Positions 42,291-53,149 of a stretch of 64,000 bases of DNA are shown here, piece by piece (position 1 is the first letter of the stretch; each line of letters begins with the position of its first letter). This stretch comes from Ailurus styani. Lineage: Eukaryota; Chordata; Mammalia; Carnivora; Ailuridae. Under the pieces are notes generated by a model. The model was given only the letters and a program-made list of their open reading frames with translations. It was not told the origin of the DNA and searched no databases. The DNA is taken from the NCBI GenBank assembly GCA_002007465.1, contig LNAC01000740.1:22434-86433 (forward strand), read 5' to 3'. A program made the position numbers and the translations under genes.

Positions 42291-42414
42291 TTATTAAATC
42301 TTTAGCCTATCTGAATGTCACTCTACGACCTCTGCTCATACTGGAAAGGGAACTTTGAATATCTTGAGTAACGTTCAGCCTCTACACTCAATGGCCAAGT
42401 CACTTCCGCTCTCT
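42291..42414. other. unassigned sequence
   Basis: Short gap between the L1M fragment and the LTR. Confidence 0.4.
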
Positions 42415-43139
42415 GCGACAGCCCGTCTCCAGGATGGCCTCCAGTGATCCCTGTCTGTGGGTATTCCTGTCCTTGTCCTTCCCACACAGTATTGTGGTTG
42501 GTCTGCATGAGCAAAAGAATATGGTAGAAGTGATAGGATGTGGTTTCTGAGACTAGTTCATAAAAAGTTATGTGAGGGGCGCCTGGGTGGCTCAGTCGTT
42601 AAGCATCTGCCTTCAGCTCAGGTCATGATCCCAGCATCCTGGGATCGAGCCCCACATTGGGCTCCCTGCTCTTCAGGAAATCCTGCTTCTCCCTCTCCCA
42701 CTCCCCCTGCTGCTGTTCCCTCTCTTGCTGTGTCTCTCTCTCTCTGTCAAATAAATAAATAAATTTTTTTTAAAAAGATATGTGGTTTCCCCCTTGGGTC
42801 ATTAGCCCCGGTGCAAGCCCACTGCCACGTTAAACCAAGACTCAGGACCTCTACAGAAGGCTCATCAGTCTCACATGACAAGGAGCTAAGGCCTCCTGCC
42901 AACAGCCATGTGATGAGCCATAGACAGCAGATTATCCATCCCCAGTCAGGCATTCAGATGACTGCAATCCAAGCCGACATCTTGACCACAACCTCATGAG
43001 AGACCCTAAATTAGAACCATGCAACTAAGCCACTCCCAGATTCCCGATGCTCAGAAACTGCATGAGATAATAAATTTTCATTATTTTAAGCCATTAAGTT
43101 CCAGGGTAATTTGTTACACAGCAATAGATAACTAATACA
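42415..43139 (+). mobile_element. MLT1-type LTR relic split by a SINEC
   Basis: The 5' part is GATGGCCTCCAGTGATCCCT to AGTTCATAAAAAGTTATG. After the SINEC come TCAGACTGCAGCC-like sequence, GATAATAAATTTTCATTATT and TTAAGCCATTAAG, ending TTTGTTACACAGCAATAGAT, AACTAATACA. Polyadenylation signal AATAAA at about 43069. Confidence 0.8.
42576..42769 (+). mobile_element. SINEC, older subfamily
   Basis: GGGGCGCCTGGGTGGCTCAG, TCGTTAAGCATCTGCCTTCA and AAATAAATAAATAAATTTT tail. Target-site duplication AAAAAGTTATGTG / AAAAAGATATGTG inside the LTR. Confidence 0.95.
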
Positions 43140-43220
43140 CTCTCTGGGCCTCACTCTCCTCATCAGTAAGACAGGAATGATCATAATAATAATGCCCACT
43201 TCACAGAGAGAAAAACAGAT
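43140..43220 (+). mobile_element. MIR fragment
   Basis: CTCTGGGCCTCACTCTCCTC, ATCAGTAAGACAGGAATG and ATAATAATGCCCACTTCACA match the MIR core directly after the LTR end. Confidence 0.7.
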
Positions 43221-44744
43221 GAAACACCTGCCCCCTGCCTGACCCGTAAGCACCAGCGTCTGCTCCTCTCTCTCAAGACACAGCCCTTGAGACACAGACT
43301 ATTGGGCCTGACTAAACAGAGGAATGTTTTGTGTTGCAATGCCTTTGACCTTGTCCTTTAAAATTCATGTCAAATCAGTTTCTAATTCATTTCTAGACAC
43401 ATTATTCTAAGAACGAAGCAAAGAGTGAATTTTGTTGCAGTGCATTCCCTGCCCTTTTATTTGATGAAATTACAAAAGCAAATAGTCTGGTCGCCCTGGT
43501 CTTTGGAGGGCTGCCAAACCCTTCTCTGAGAGATCAGGGAGCAGCTAATTGGGACCCCCAGTGGTGAGCTAGTGTAGACAGCTGAGAAACAGGCTGGCCT
43601 TAGTGTAGATGCCGGTACACATTTCCAAGCAACGTGGACACACATATCCAAAGCTAAACTGCTCCTCCTTTCTCATCTAATGAAGGTTCCTGGTGAACGG
43701 ACTGAGCCCAGTGGTGGTAGGAAAAGGGAGGGCAGCCAGGAGCCATGAAATCCCCAGGGATGCTGGTCTCCCAGAATCCAACCCCCAGAATTCTGAGGCA
43801 AATCCCTGATCTGGGGACAGAGGAACAGCTGAGTGCTCCTCTCCCCTTAAGCAGCCCACACTCTGCCAGTCCAGGTCAGCTTGGGGCCTCAGTAGAGCAT
43901 CCCTGGAAGCCCAAGCCCGCCTCTTTCCTTCTACAGGTGAATTCCATCCCGACTGTAACTAGCGCTACTCTCTACTCTGCCATCTGGTGGCCATAATCAG
44001 AAACTGCAGCTTCCCCACAGAAAGGCTACCTTCAAAGGGATAGATAGGGCTGTGTCCTTCCAGGAATTGCGTTGGCAATTTTGCCTCGCCTTCCAAAGGA
44101 GTGACCAGGTTTTTTCTGTTTAATCCTCCATGCCAAAGAACTTGGATGGAATTCCATGGAAGAAATCAGAATGTTTTTAATAGACACCATTCTGAGTCTT
44201 TCTCACAATTATTCTTCAGTCCAGCTGCCGGCCCAGTTTAGAGACCTCATCTTGCCTCCAACCACACTCCCTGCTCCCTGGAGGACAGTTCTCCTGGTGG
44301 GTGGAGTGGCCTCTGTCCCTGTATTTGTTCCATTTTTAATAACTATGTCCAGAGCCATGAATCCCAACAATCTCTCCATCCAAACCCAGGAGGCTCTTGG
44401 CTAACATACTCCAGGTGGACACGAGGACTCGGCCGATCCAGATGGACCCGATCCATCTGCACAAAACAACAAACACAATAGGGCCCCCCCCCTTTCAGTC
44501 TGCAGTAATTAAACCAAGCCACAAAGGAGAGAAGATGGACGGCCCAACAAATGTAGCAGAAAGGGACGTGAATCACAGTGGCCACTCGTCAGGTTGAGAA
44601 AGGACCAGAGCTTCAGAGCTGATGAGCTCTGAGACCATCTCCAAACAGGGTCTTTAGAGCAAAGACAGAGCGAGAACAGGAAGGACTAGGGAAGGTGTGC
44701 CCACTAACAGCCTTTGAATACTAGTTCCCACCACAGAGGCCACG
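43221..44744. other. unassigned intergenic sequence with a strong CTCF-like site
   Basis: No gene or repeat was recognised. A C-run lies near 44484-44493. The CTCF-like motif at 43977-43990 is listed separately. Confidence 0.5.
43977..43990 (-). promoter_or_regulatory. CTCF-like motif (full core match)
   Basis: On the minus strand it reads CCACCAGATGGCAG, matching every position of the core CCASYAGRKGGCRS. It lies in unique DNA, not in a recognised repeat. Binding is inferred from motif only. Confidence 0.5.
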
Positions 44745-44965
44745 AAGGCTTTGGTATAGATAAGCCTAGAATCTGAATTCTGACTCTGCCACTTAACTCG
44801 GTGACCTCAGGCAAGTCTCTTCGCTTCTCTGAGCCCCCGTTTCCTTCTTTATTAAATGGGTATGACGACCTCTGCCACTCTGTTGTAGGGAGGAGCAAAT
44901 GAAGCTAGGTGTGTGAATGCACCTAGCAAGGAGACCATGCCCCAGGAAATACTCCCGAGGTACTG
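44745..44965 (+). mobile_element. MIR SINE, well preserved
   Basis: AATTCTGACTCTGCCACTTA, GTGACCTCAGGCAAGTCTCT, TCTGAGCCCCCGTTTCCTTC and GGAGGAGCAAATGAAGC. Confidence 0.9.
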
Positions 44966-45184
44966 CCCTTCTTCACCCCATCTGCATCTCAGGCAACAGG
45001 AGATATCACCCGGGGGAAGGAACTCAGTTTCCTTCTCTCAGAACCAAGAAAAGAAAATGCCTAACTGATTATATGTCATAATTTCAGAGGTTGATGCAAT
45101 TCAGTATGCCTTTAGTGAGCTCCTACATGGTATAAGGTCCTGGGAGAGACAGAGGTGAAAGGGGCATAGAACCTACCCCCCCAA
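44966..45184. other. unassigned sequence
   Basis: 45095-45150 (CAGTATGCCTTTAGTGAGCT, CCTACATGGTATAAGGTCCT) may be an L2 minus scrap. Confidence 0.35.
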
Positions 45185-45405
45185 GGGCGCCCGGGTGGCT
45201 CAGTGGGTTAATGCCTCTGCCTTCGGCTCAGGTCATGATCTCAGGGTCCTGGGATCGAGGCCCGCATCGGGCTCTCTGCTCGGCAGGGAGCCTGCTTCCT
45301 CCTCTCTCTCTGCCTGCTCTCTCTGCCTACTTGTGATCTCTCTCTCTCTCTCTCTCTCTCTGTCAAATAAATAAATAAATAAAATCTTTAAAAAAAAAAA
45401 AAAAA
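45185..45405 (+). mobile_element. SINEC, young
   Basis: Canonical copy with TC run and A-rich tail. The target-site duplication AGAACCTACCCCCC is visible on both sides (left copy 45168-45184). Confidence 0.97.
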
Positions 45406-45479
45406 GAACCTACCCCCCAAGAAGCTCATAGCTCATCAGCGGAGGTGGAAGAAATGGCCATCCATACTCCAAACAGGTG

Positions 45480-45560
45480 GAGTTAATAATAATACGTAAC
45501 ATTTATATAGCACTTCTTTTATTCCAGGATGCATATTTTATTAATTCTGAGCCTAGTCCT
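45480..45560 (-). mobile_element. MIR fragment
   Basis: AATACGTAACATTTATATAG and CACTTCTTTTATTCCAGG look like the minus-strand MIR 3' end. Confidence 0.5.
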
Positions 45561-45963
45561 TTGACTATTTTTTTTCTTGAAGACTGAACCCAGCCTTGCC
45601 TACCATGACTACTGTTGGAGCTGATGCACTGTGCATCACTATGCATCATTGTACACTGAGGTTTTGATCTCAGTTTTCCATAGTGTGGCACGAATCATAG
45701 GAGTGGACTTCATTTTGGGAGTGATGGGCTGGGAGCCGATCCTCATGACAGGGGACCCAGGATCAGGGCCATTATGATTTTCATGGGCCTTAGGCACTTT
45801 TGCCTTCCCAATCCCTTCCTCCATAAAATATTATTTTAAAATGTATGACTATGTTGGTATAAAGATGAAATAATTCAGGCTGGATTCATTATTTTATATT
45901 CATTCTTCTTATACTGGTTTTTTCTGATTTTTAAAATAAAATTAAAACATTTCGGGAACCTCC

Positions 45964-45986
45964 AAAAATATTAACGTAATATTTTT
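45964..45986. repeat. perfect inverted repeat, 10-bp arms
   Basis: AAAAATATTA, spacer ACG, TAATATTTTT. The arms are perfectly complementary. Confidence 0.9.
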
Positions 45987-46010
45987 CTGCAGCTCTAGAC
46001 ACTATGCCTA

Positions 46011-46030
46011 GTTGGGTAAGTCTACCCAAC
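46011..46030. repeat. perfect hairpin, 8-bp arms, 4-nt loop
   Basis: GTTGGGTA, loop AGTC, TACCCAAC. Lies 24 bases after the AT-rich hairpin. Confidence 0.9.
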
Positions 46031-46928
46031 CCAGATGCCAGAGGCTGTCTCTCTGAGACCATTTGGTTTTTCAAGAAAAGAACACCAATTTTGTCCCTTG
46101 GCCTTTCTGAGTTGGGGGAGAAGAACTGATTTTCCTATATATGAAACATTTGCTTAATTCCCACTTTGAGCCACACACCTCCCTTTTCCCCTCCGCTGTA
46201 GCTGGCAAGTTCAAGGCTCATGGACTCAAGCAACAGCTTCTTCAGCACCATCTACCATCTCCCTCCCAACTACTAGAACTTTCTTGAAATCTCGTCCCCA
46301 CGAATGCCCTTTCTCCCATTCTTTGAATTGCTGGACCTTTATACCTTTTTCATTTCTATAATGGGGTTCCAGAAGGGAAAAGAGATAAATACAGGTCAAG
46401 AATCCACCGTCTTTAGCCAGAAGTCTCTCACCATTGTGTCATTTAGAATGCTTTCAGCTGCATGTAACAGAAAAACCAGCTCAAGTTGGACAGGGCGATA
46501 AGGAAATCCAGGGCCAGCTTAATGTAGTGCTGTAGCTACCTTCCTTCATAATCCCCTAAACCATGCCCCTGTCTGTACGTAGGCTTTATTTTCAGACTGT
46601 TGCCTTCATGGGGGCAAATGGCTGTAGCAATTCCTAGCTACATGCCCACACCATAACATCCAGGTGACTGATGATTCCCAGTCATTAGAAAATGCCAAAG
46701 CCTTGGAGAAGCTGCCCAAATGGCAACCACCTCTACAAAGGAAAGCAAAACTCAGAAGGGGACAGCAGCTGCCTTGCAACTTAAGTCAGAGTGAGACGTG
46801 TGTTTCCTGGTCCCCTGGAGAATGTCATTTAAAGATCTGCCATTGGGGCACTTGGGCCATTTGGGAAGAAGGAGGACCCTAAGGGACTTCTGTCTGCTCA
46901 AGGAAATGCAAGTAAGATTGGAAAGATG

Positions 46929-47047
46929 AGGGGCACACCTGGCTGGCTCTGTTGGAAGAGCATGCAATTCTTGATCTTGGGGTTGTGAGTTCAAGCCCCA
47001 CCCTGGGTGTAGAGATTACTTAAATGAATAAATTTTTAAAAATTAAA
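46929..47047 (+). mobile_element. short tRNA-derived SINE
   Basis: GGCACACCTGGCTGGCTCTG, TTGGAAGAGCATGC (A-box region), GGGTTGTGAGTTCAAGCCCC (B-box region), CACCCTGGGTGTAGAG and an A-rich tail. Confidence 0.85.
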
Positions 47048-47137
47048 AAAAAAAAGATTCGGTGAGATGAGTAAACTGTTGGGCATCCAGCTGATGGGGA
47101 AGGATGGCAGAGACCTAGGGAGTGAAGCAGGACCTCA
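47048..47137. other. unassigned sequence
   Basis: Short gap; nothing was recognised. Confidence 0.4.
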
Positions 47138-47220
47138 GGACTCCAACGATGGCCCCCACAAAGATGTCCACATCCTGATCCCCCAGAACCTGTGAATGCT
47201 ACCTTACATGGCATGAGGGG
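47138..47220 (+). mobile_element. MLT1-type LTR 5' fragment
   Basis: GATGGCCCCCACAAAGATGT, CCACATCCTGATCC and CCTGTGAATGCTACCTTACA, the same LTR family as 54968, truncated after GGCATGAGG. Confidence 0.65.
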
Positions 47221-47221
47221 G

Positions 47222-47305
47222 TCCCACTGTAATCCTTATTTTACAGAAGATGAAACTGAAATACAGAGTGTAGGTGACTTTCCTGAGGCTGTACTGCTAG
47301 AAACT
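47222..47305 (-). mobile_element. MIR fragment
   Basis: TTATTTTACAGAAGATGAAA, CTGAAATACAGAGTGTAGGT and GACTTTCCTGAGGCTG. Confidence 0.65.
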
Positions 47306-48574
47306 TCATCATGTGCTGGCAGCCAGCCCCAGGTGTGGCCCATTGCTGTCTGAAGAAGGAGGAAGAGGAGGTGGGGAGTCCAGGTTGGAGAGGAAAAAAA
47401 AATTCCAATTTAAGATGGAAAGGAGCATTCTCATCTAAGGAACAGGGAGTCTGTGTTGACTTTACTGTCTGGGATTCTGTCTCTCACTCAACATGGGTGA
47501 TGGCATTCCTTTTCCGAGACTCAGTTTCTCTCACTGAAGCTCATGTGGACAAAACAGCCTCAGTGCACGTACGTTGCGAATGCTGGAATTAGGACCTAAG
47601 TCCCAATCACCCAGCTTGCCTGGGTGGAGAAGGCTGAGCCCTGGGTCCCGATGGCCTGGGGAGGCAGAAAGGTGAGGAGCCACTGAAGGAAGCGGGGTAT
47701 GTGTCTGGCACAGAAGCTACGAGTCATGTCCTAGAGAAGAGTAGGGGGAGGGCAAGCCACGCTTCAAGAAACTGGCTGAAACTTGGGATGGGAACAGAGA
47801 ATGGAGCCAAACTGAGACTGTAGAGGACCCAGGGCCCCTGAAACTGAGAGCCAGAAGATCAAAGGACTGTAGCCTAGAGGAATCTGGAGAAGCCAAGGAT
47901 TGAGAGCAGCTCCTGTTTGCACAGCCCCAGCACAAGCTGGCTGAGAGGGGCTGCCCTCTATATCCCACGCAGAACATGTCAATGCTCAGCAAACCCAGCC
48001 AGTCCCTGTGATTAGAAAGCCACAGGACCCTAGTCTTTCTGGAAGTGAGGAAACTCTCCTCTGGCTCCAAGACCTGGGAAGCATGCATTCCTTCCGTCAT
48101 TCCTTCCTGGGTCCGATATTTGTGAGGTTAGCCTTGCAGAGGCCTTTCAGTGGACACCACCAGCATGGTCACAAAAGGCTCACAGGCTACACCCCAGGAC
48201 AGACAAGGAGGAAAGAGCTGCGGGGCCTCCTGGGGGTGGGGTGATGCCTAGCTGGGGGTTTCCTGAGCTGCTCACTCACTGCTGTCCTAGGAACAACACA
48301 GCGGAGGCAGATTTGTGATGTGGGATGAAACAGCAGGCACTGTGCTCATCCTGCTGGGGATTTCAGAACCATACAATATGCTTGATTGAAAGGCTCTTTT
48401 AGGAGCTTAATTTTTTTAACATTAAAGAATTAAATCAATAATGTCCCCATTTCAGCTTCTCTGTAATTATGTCCTTTGTGTCCTGCTTGCGACATAGTTA
48501 CAAGCTTTCTAAAAATTATAGTCTATGTCATCTGTACCGAAGGAAATCAAGGGAACAGGGAAAGAGGAAGGGAA
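47306..48574. other. unassigned intergenic sequence
   Basis: No gene or repeat was recognised. 48395-48530 is AT-rich and complex (CATTAAAGAATTAAATCAAT) and could be conserved. Frames at 47311-48100 have no domain. Confidence 0.45.
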
Positions 48575-48790
48575 AGCAATTAACATAAGGTGAACACCTA
48601 CTGGGCACCAGGTGCTGTTCTAGGGGCATGACATCCATTGTCTTAGGTTGTCCTCCCCACAGTCCCAAAGGGAAGATGCGGTCATAATCCTCATCTTGCC
48701 AGTTAGGAACCTGAAGCTCAGAGAAGTAAAGAGACTTCTCCAGGGTCATACAAAGCATTGGAACTCTCTGGTTGGTTGGCTTCCAAAGTC
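48575..48790 (-). mobile_element. MIR SINE
   Basis: ACCTACTGGGCACCAGGTGC, TGTTCTAGGGGCATGACATC, CCTCATCTTGCCAGTTAGGA and GAAGCTCAGAGAAGTAAAGA. Confidence 0.85.
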
Positions 48791-49164
48791 ATCCTCCTCC
48801 GCTGCTGTCTTTGTTAATTCCCTCCACTCCGAGCACCCACCCAATAACAGAACCCTTTGGTGCCGTGGCCCTCCCTCTGGCGGGCAGCTCTGCTGTTTGC
48901 AGGAACAGTTCCTGGGGCTGATGGGAAGGCTCTTTCCTGTCCCCCTGGCTTGGCCCCTCAGTGGCTGTTGAGCCTCCTGATGGCCCAGGGCTGGGGGGGA
49001 GGAGCCCCAGATCCACCATCTACAGAGAGTCCGGGCAATAGCTGAGAAGCAGGATTTTAATGTGCAGCGTTCCCAGGAAAGCTGTCACGGAGTTTAAATC
49101 TTAGAAAAATTGGTGTCTTAGGACTCACGGGCAGGCTGTATACATTGAGAGCAGGAATCCTGAC
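48791..49164. other. unassigned GC-rich sequence
   Basis: No gene or repeat was recognised. Confidence 0.45.
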
Positions 49165-49300
49165 TGCCAGATGCATCTTTGCTACTTTCTAGCTGGGAGA
49201 CTTGAGGTGAGCCACTTTTCTGAGCCAATTTCCTTACCAATAAAATGAAACTATCTTCCATGGGGGTTGGAGTGAATAAATTACAGGTTGTACAGAAGAG
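49165..49300 (+). mobile_element. MIR SINE
   Basis: TTTGCTACTTTCTAGCTGGG, GAGACTTGAGGTGAGCCACT and TTTCCTTACCAATAAAATG. Confidence 0.8.
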
Positions 49301-50020
49301 TTTCTGGAGTTTTTCCTGCCTGGTGCCCACAGAAGGGGCCAACATTGTAAAGCTCTGTGCTTGGGCCGCTGGAGGGCAGGGAGGAACACCAGAGAAACTC
49401 ACAGTCAGTGTGCTGGGTGAGGTTTTCCTGTGTCCTGTATGATGTGGCCACAGATAATCAAACCTAAGGCATAAAAACAACTTAGATCAATTAAATAAGA
49501 ATACTTACGGATGATATCCAGGCATGAGTATTTTTTCAAGCTCCCTATGTGATCGCACTGTGCATCCTAGGTTAGGTGGTCACTGCGTCACACCTCCCCC
49601 AGGAGGCCTACGGAGGAGCAGCTGTCTCCCTATTGCACCTCGCTGAGCCCAGCCAGGCACAATGATGCATTCACCTGCACTGACTGGGAAACCTAATTGC
49701 CTTAAGGTTCTGTGCAGAGCCAGCCGGGACTTAATCGTTCCATTCACATCAAAATATTTACTCCAAATAGTCATTACCACCTGGAAGGGGCTTGCAGATA
49801 ACTAGGGAAGAGGGGTGGGGGAGGCAGCAGAGTTCAGCACACCCTGTAAGGGAAGCAGGCTGTTTGCAAAGGCTGCTGTCCCCAGCATCCGATGCTCAAC
49901 TCTCCCCCCCAACCCCCTGAGAGATTACTTCAGTTAAGTGTTTGCACTTTACTGCTCCAAGGCCTGAATCATCCGATTCCGCCCGGCGCAGGTGCTAGGG
50001 CTGGGGAACAGGCGGTAAAA
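49301..50020. other. unassigned intergenic sequence
   Basis: 49680-49770 (CTAATTGCCTTAAGGTTCTG, GACTTAATCGTTCC) is complex and non-repetitive. No gene is seen. Confidence 0.45.
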
Positions 50021-50074
50021 GATTTGCATAAAGTGAGTGATTTGCATGGAGTGGAAAATTTGCATGCCATAAAT
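50021..50074 (+). promoter_or_regulatory. three ATTTGCAT octamers at exact 18-bp period
   Basis: Exact ATTTGCAT occurs at 50022-50029, 50040-50047 and 50058-50065. The units are GATTTGCATAAAGTGAGT, GATTTGCATGGAGTGGAA and AATTTGCATGCCATAAAT: an 18-bp minisatellite whose first nine bases are conserved and whose other half drifts. ATTTGCAT is the POU/OCT factor octamer. Enhancer function is inference. Confidence 0.5.
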
Positions 50075-51279
50075 AGCTAAGGGGAGGATAAAATGATGGC
50101 CCAGAAATGGCCTAAAATAATGTGTTAATCTGTAGCCCTAGTGTAATCTGAATGTTTCTCTGAAAACTGAACGTCTGCCTTCAAAAAGAGACCTACCTAG
50201 TTCCTGGCAATCACGGCTCATGCCCTGAGAGGCGGGTGGGATTACAACTGATGGGACACAAGGATGAGTGGGTCCATGCATGTCCCTCAGGCCAGGCGCC
50301 TGACCCTTCCGCACCAGCACACCTCCCAGCTCAGCACTGCGCCAGCGCAGCTCTGTTCAGGCCCGGATGCAGCTTAAAGAGGTGCTTCTCCACTGGGCTG
50401 TGAGCTCCCACACATTGGAGATGTGTCCAATCCAGCTGGATCCCCCCACACACACTCCTTCCAGCACAGAGTCCCACACCACTGGAAATGTTTTCAGCTA
50501 CAGGAACCAACCAACAATAGCTTAAACCATGAGAACATTTATGGTCTACTTAAGGAATTCAGAAGTGGATCAGAGGAGGGGCAACTCAATGTCACCAAGA
50601 ACCAAGGCTCCTGGAATCCTTCCACTCTGCCATCCTTGAGTCGGCCCTCATGCCATCGGGAGGGCTGTGCCAAGCCATCACATCCTCATCATCCCCACAG
50701 GATAAAGCATAAAGCAAGAACCCAGAGGGCCCGCAGCTAATTGCCCGCTCTATCTTACCAGAGAGGTAGTTTCCCAGAAGCTTGGGCAGACATCCCTTTA
50801 TCTCATTCACCAGAGCCGAGTCCCAGCGTCCACTTCCAGACCAATCACTACCAGAAGGTAAGAGGACTGAAGCTGGGCACGTTGCCACCTGATCAAAATC
50901 AAGACTCTGTTAGCAGGGAAGGATCAGAGAAAGGGTATTGGGTAGAAAACCAGAGCTATCTACTGGTGACAATGTATGTCTGCTAATAAAGAGGAGGAAC
51001 AGCTGCTTATGGGACCTTACAAGGTGTCTTCTCTCTCCCCCGAGCCCAGATCCAAGTATCAGGATCTTATCACTGCACAGTACAGGGACACAACTCAGTA
51101 TGAAGCGTGATGACACGAGCATGGAGAAGGAACACTTGCATGGCTGAGTTCCGTTCCCCGTCAGCAGCAAGGAATTTGGAAGATGGAGGAGAGGGTGCTG
51201 CAGGAATTCTATCAGGAGACAGTGAGAGTCTGCTCCAGCATGCTAGCATGAAGAGTGTTGCCATTAACCACGAGAATAG
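50075..51279. other. unassigned intergenic sequence
   Basis: No gene or repeat was recognised. Short frames on both strands carry no domain. Confidence 0.5.
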
Positions 51280-51345
51280 CGATAATGTTGCTAATTACCA
51301 ATTATAGAGCACTTACCATGTGGCAAGCACTTCTTCCAGACCATC
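51280..51345 (-). mobile_element. MIR fragment
   Basis: GATAATGTTGCTAATTACCA and ATAGAGCACTTACCATGTGG, then CAAGCACTTCTTCC. Confidence 0.6.
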
Positions 51346-51349
51346 AATT

Positions 51350-51560
51350 TTCTTTTTTAATTTTTCTAGTCGTCTTCAATTTTTTTTTCTAGACTTTAAT
51401 AGATTTGCTTTCAGACTACAAAAGCTAATTCTGGTCATTATGACAAGCCAATTAATACAGAAGTGTATAAATAAATAGCCAACAATATCTCTCTCCCCAC
51501 CAAAATAACCACTGCAAACGGTTAAGCAGATCACCACATTTTCACTTACATGAAAAATAC
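51350..51560 (-). mobile_element. possible L1M fragment
   Basis: ACCAAAATAACCACTGCAAA and CACATTTTCACTTACATG resemble minus-strand L1M 3' sequence (compare 63720). Weak. Confidence 0.4.
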
Positions 51561-52266
51561 CCTTTCTTCTTTGAGGCTCAGGCCTCTACAGTTCAGTTAT
51601 CTTTAGCACTCCTGGCAAAATCTTGGGAGAATTCAATATTCTCATAGAAGACCCAGCCAAACCTCCATGTTGACCCTTCTTGACTTCAACAATATTAGCC
51701 CGTGTTCCTTTCTCACTCTGTTCCCAATTCCCATGATACCTCTTCTTTGATCTCACTGACACTCCGTGACCCCAGGACTCCTCCCTTTCTTACAAAATTA
51801 CCACTTCATCTTCTTCCCTCTTCAGCCTGGACCCCTTGAAGCTCTTCCTCCACTCTTGCTCACACTTTAACATCTACCCCCTTAGTTCTTCAACCCAAGA
51901 GAACCCCAATCTTCGTCAGTTCACCTCTCATCTTTCCACACTCATCCACCCAGAGAGCCAAATGCAACTAAAAGAAACTATACATCCCTCAGCTTGGTGC
52001 CCTCAAGAAAGAGATTCCCGACTCCTGGGGACCCTTTGCATCGCCCTTGCTGCCATGGGAGGCATGCACGTTTCCAACACACTCCCAAAGCTGGACCCTG
52101 AAATTCGCAGAGAACCAAAACACTAAAATAATTTGTAACTCCCAAAGCTATTGATGAAGAGCCTGTAAGTGCCTCATTTAGTATGATTGCATCAAGAACA
52201 AGATGGAAGCAAATTAGGCACAAAGTAAGCCAGCACTCCTGTAGTCACCTCACCTTTTTTGTCTCT
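51561..52266. other. unassigned; faint LINE-like reading
   Basis: In one frame 51630-51730 can be read as a decayed GxFNI..D-like endonuclease stretch of a CR1/L2-type LINE. Frames are broken and the resemblance is weak. No gene is called. Confidence 0.3.
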
Positions 52267-52451
52267 TTATTTTTTTAATTTTACTTATTTATTTGACAGA
52301 GAGAGATACAGAGAGAGAGGGAACACCAGCAGGGCGAGTGGGAGGGGGAGTGCTCTGCAGGAAAGCCTGATGCGGGGCTCAATCCCAGGACTCTGGGATC
52401 ATGACCTGAGCTGAAGGCAGACGCTTAACGACTGAGTCACCCAGGCGCCCC
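52267..52451 (-). mobile_element. SINEC, older subfamily
   Basis: AATTTTACTTATTTATTTGA to GTCACCCAGGCGCCCC, with AGGGCGAGTGGGAGGGGGAG. First of three minus-strand copies in tandem. Confidence 0.93.
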
Positions 52452-52479
52452 AGTACATTGATTTTTTTTTCTTTTTTTT

Positions 52480-52686
52480 AAGATTTTTTTTTTAAGATTT
52501 TATTTATTTATTTGACACAGAGAGAGAGATGACAAGTAGGCAGAGAGGCAGGCAGAGAGACAGGGAGAGGAGGAAGCAGGCTCCCTGCCGAGCAGAGAGC
52601 CCGATGCGGGCCTCGATCCCAGGACGCTGAGATCATGACCTGAGCCGAAAGCAGAGGCTTTAACCCACTGAGCCACCCAGGCGCCC
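52480..52686 (-). mobile_element. SINEC, young
   Basis: AAGATTTTATTTATTTATTT to CACCCAGGCGCCCC. A second partial AAGATTTTTT at 52480 shows a duplicated or nested tail. Middle of three tandem copies. Confidence 0.95.
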
Positions 52687-52879
52687 CTTTTTTTTAAGAT
52701 TTTATTTATTTGTTTGACAGAGAGAGAGATCACAAGCAGGCAGAGAGGCAGGCAAAGAGAGAGGAGGAAGCAGGCTTCCCGCTGAGCAGAGAGCCCCATG
52801 CAGGGCTTGATCCCAGGACCCTGAGATCATGACCTGAGCCGAAGGCAGCGGCTTTAACCCACTGAGCCACCCAGGCGCC
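52687..52879 (-). mobile_element. SINEC, young
   Basis: TTTAAGATTTTATTTATTTG to CACCCAGGCGCCC, abutting the previous copy head-to-tail. Confidence 0.95.
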
Positions 52880-53149
52880 CAACATGGATTATTTTTAATG
52901 TTGTTAATGAAACTCAAATGATGCTAGGACATTTTTTTCTAGTCTCAGACCCGTGTCACATCAGAAAAAATATGTATACATGGTTCTGATTCTCAAGGCA
53001 TTAAAAGACAAATGAATCCTTCCTGAACTTTCCTTAGAGAAATGGAGATGGGAGTTTTATGCACAGTGCACAGCAAAGCTTCTTGAAATTCCCTAATTCC
53101 CTGTTCAAGGTGGGTGGGATATTTACAAATATGATTGAACTAAGGCTCA
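52880..53149. other. unassigned sequence
   Basis: No gene or repeat was recognised. Confidence 0.4.

Larger units (their letters stand above)
45561..46928. other. unassigned intergenic sequence with two perfect hairpins
   Basis: Two close inverted repeats lie at 45964-45986 and 46011-46030. 46430-46510 (AGAATGCTTTCAGCTGCATG, TAACAGAAAAACC) resembles an ancient interspersed repeat of uncertain class. No gene is seen. Confidence 0.45.

Noticed and set aside
46950..47010. tRNA gene (A and B box-like)
   Set aside because: The tRNA-like head is attached to a short SINE with A-tail and cannot form a full cloverleaf; likewise at 40786, 53607 and 63459.
49892..50080. Hexapeptide repeat (DLHKVS, DLHGVE, NLHAIN) as a coding repeat
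   Set aside because: It is simply the 18-bp octamer array read in frame in a 62-codon open frame with no other support.
51630..51730. LINE endonuclease domain
   Set aside because: Only a short decayed GxFNI-like reading with stops; too weak to assign.
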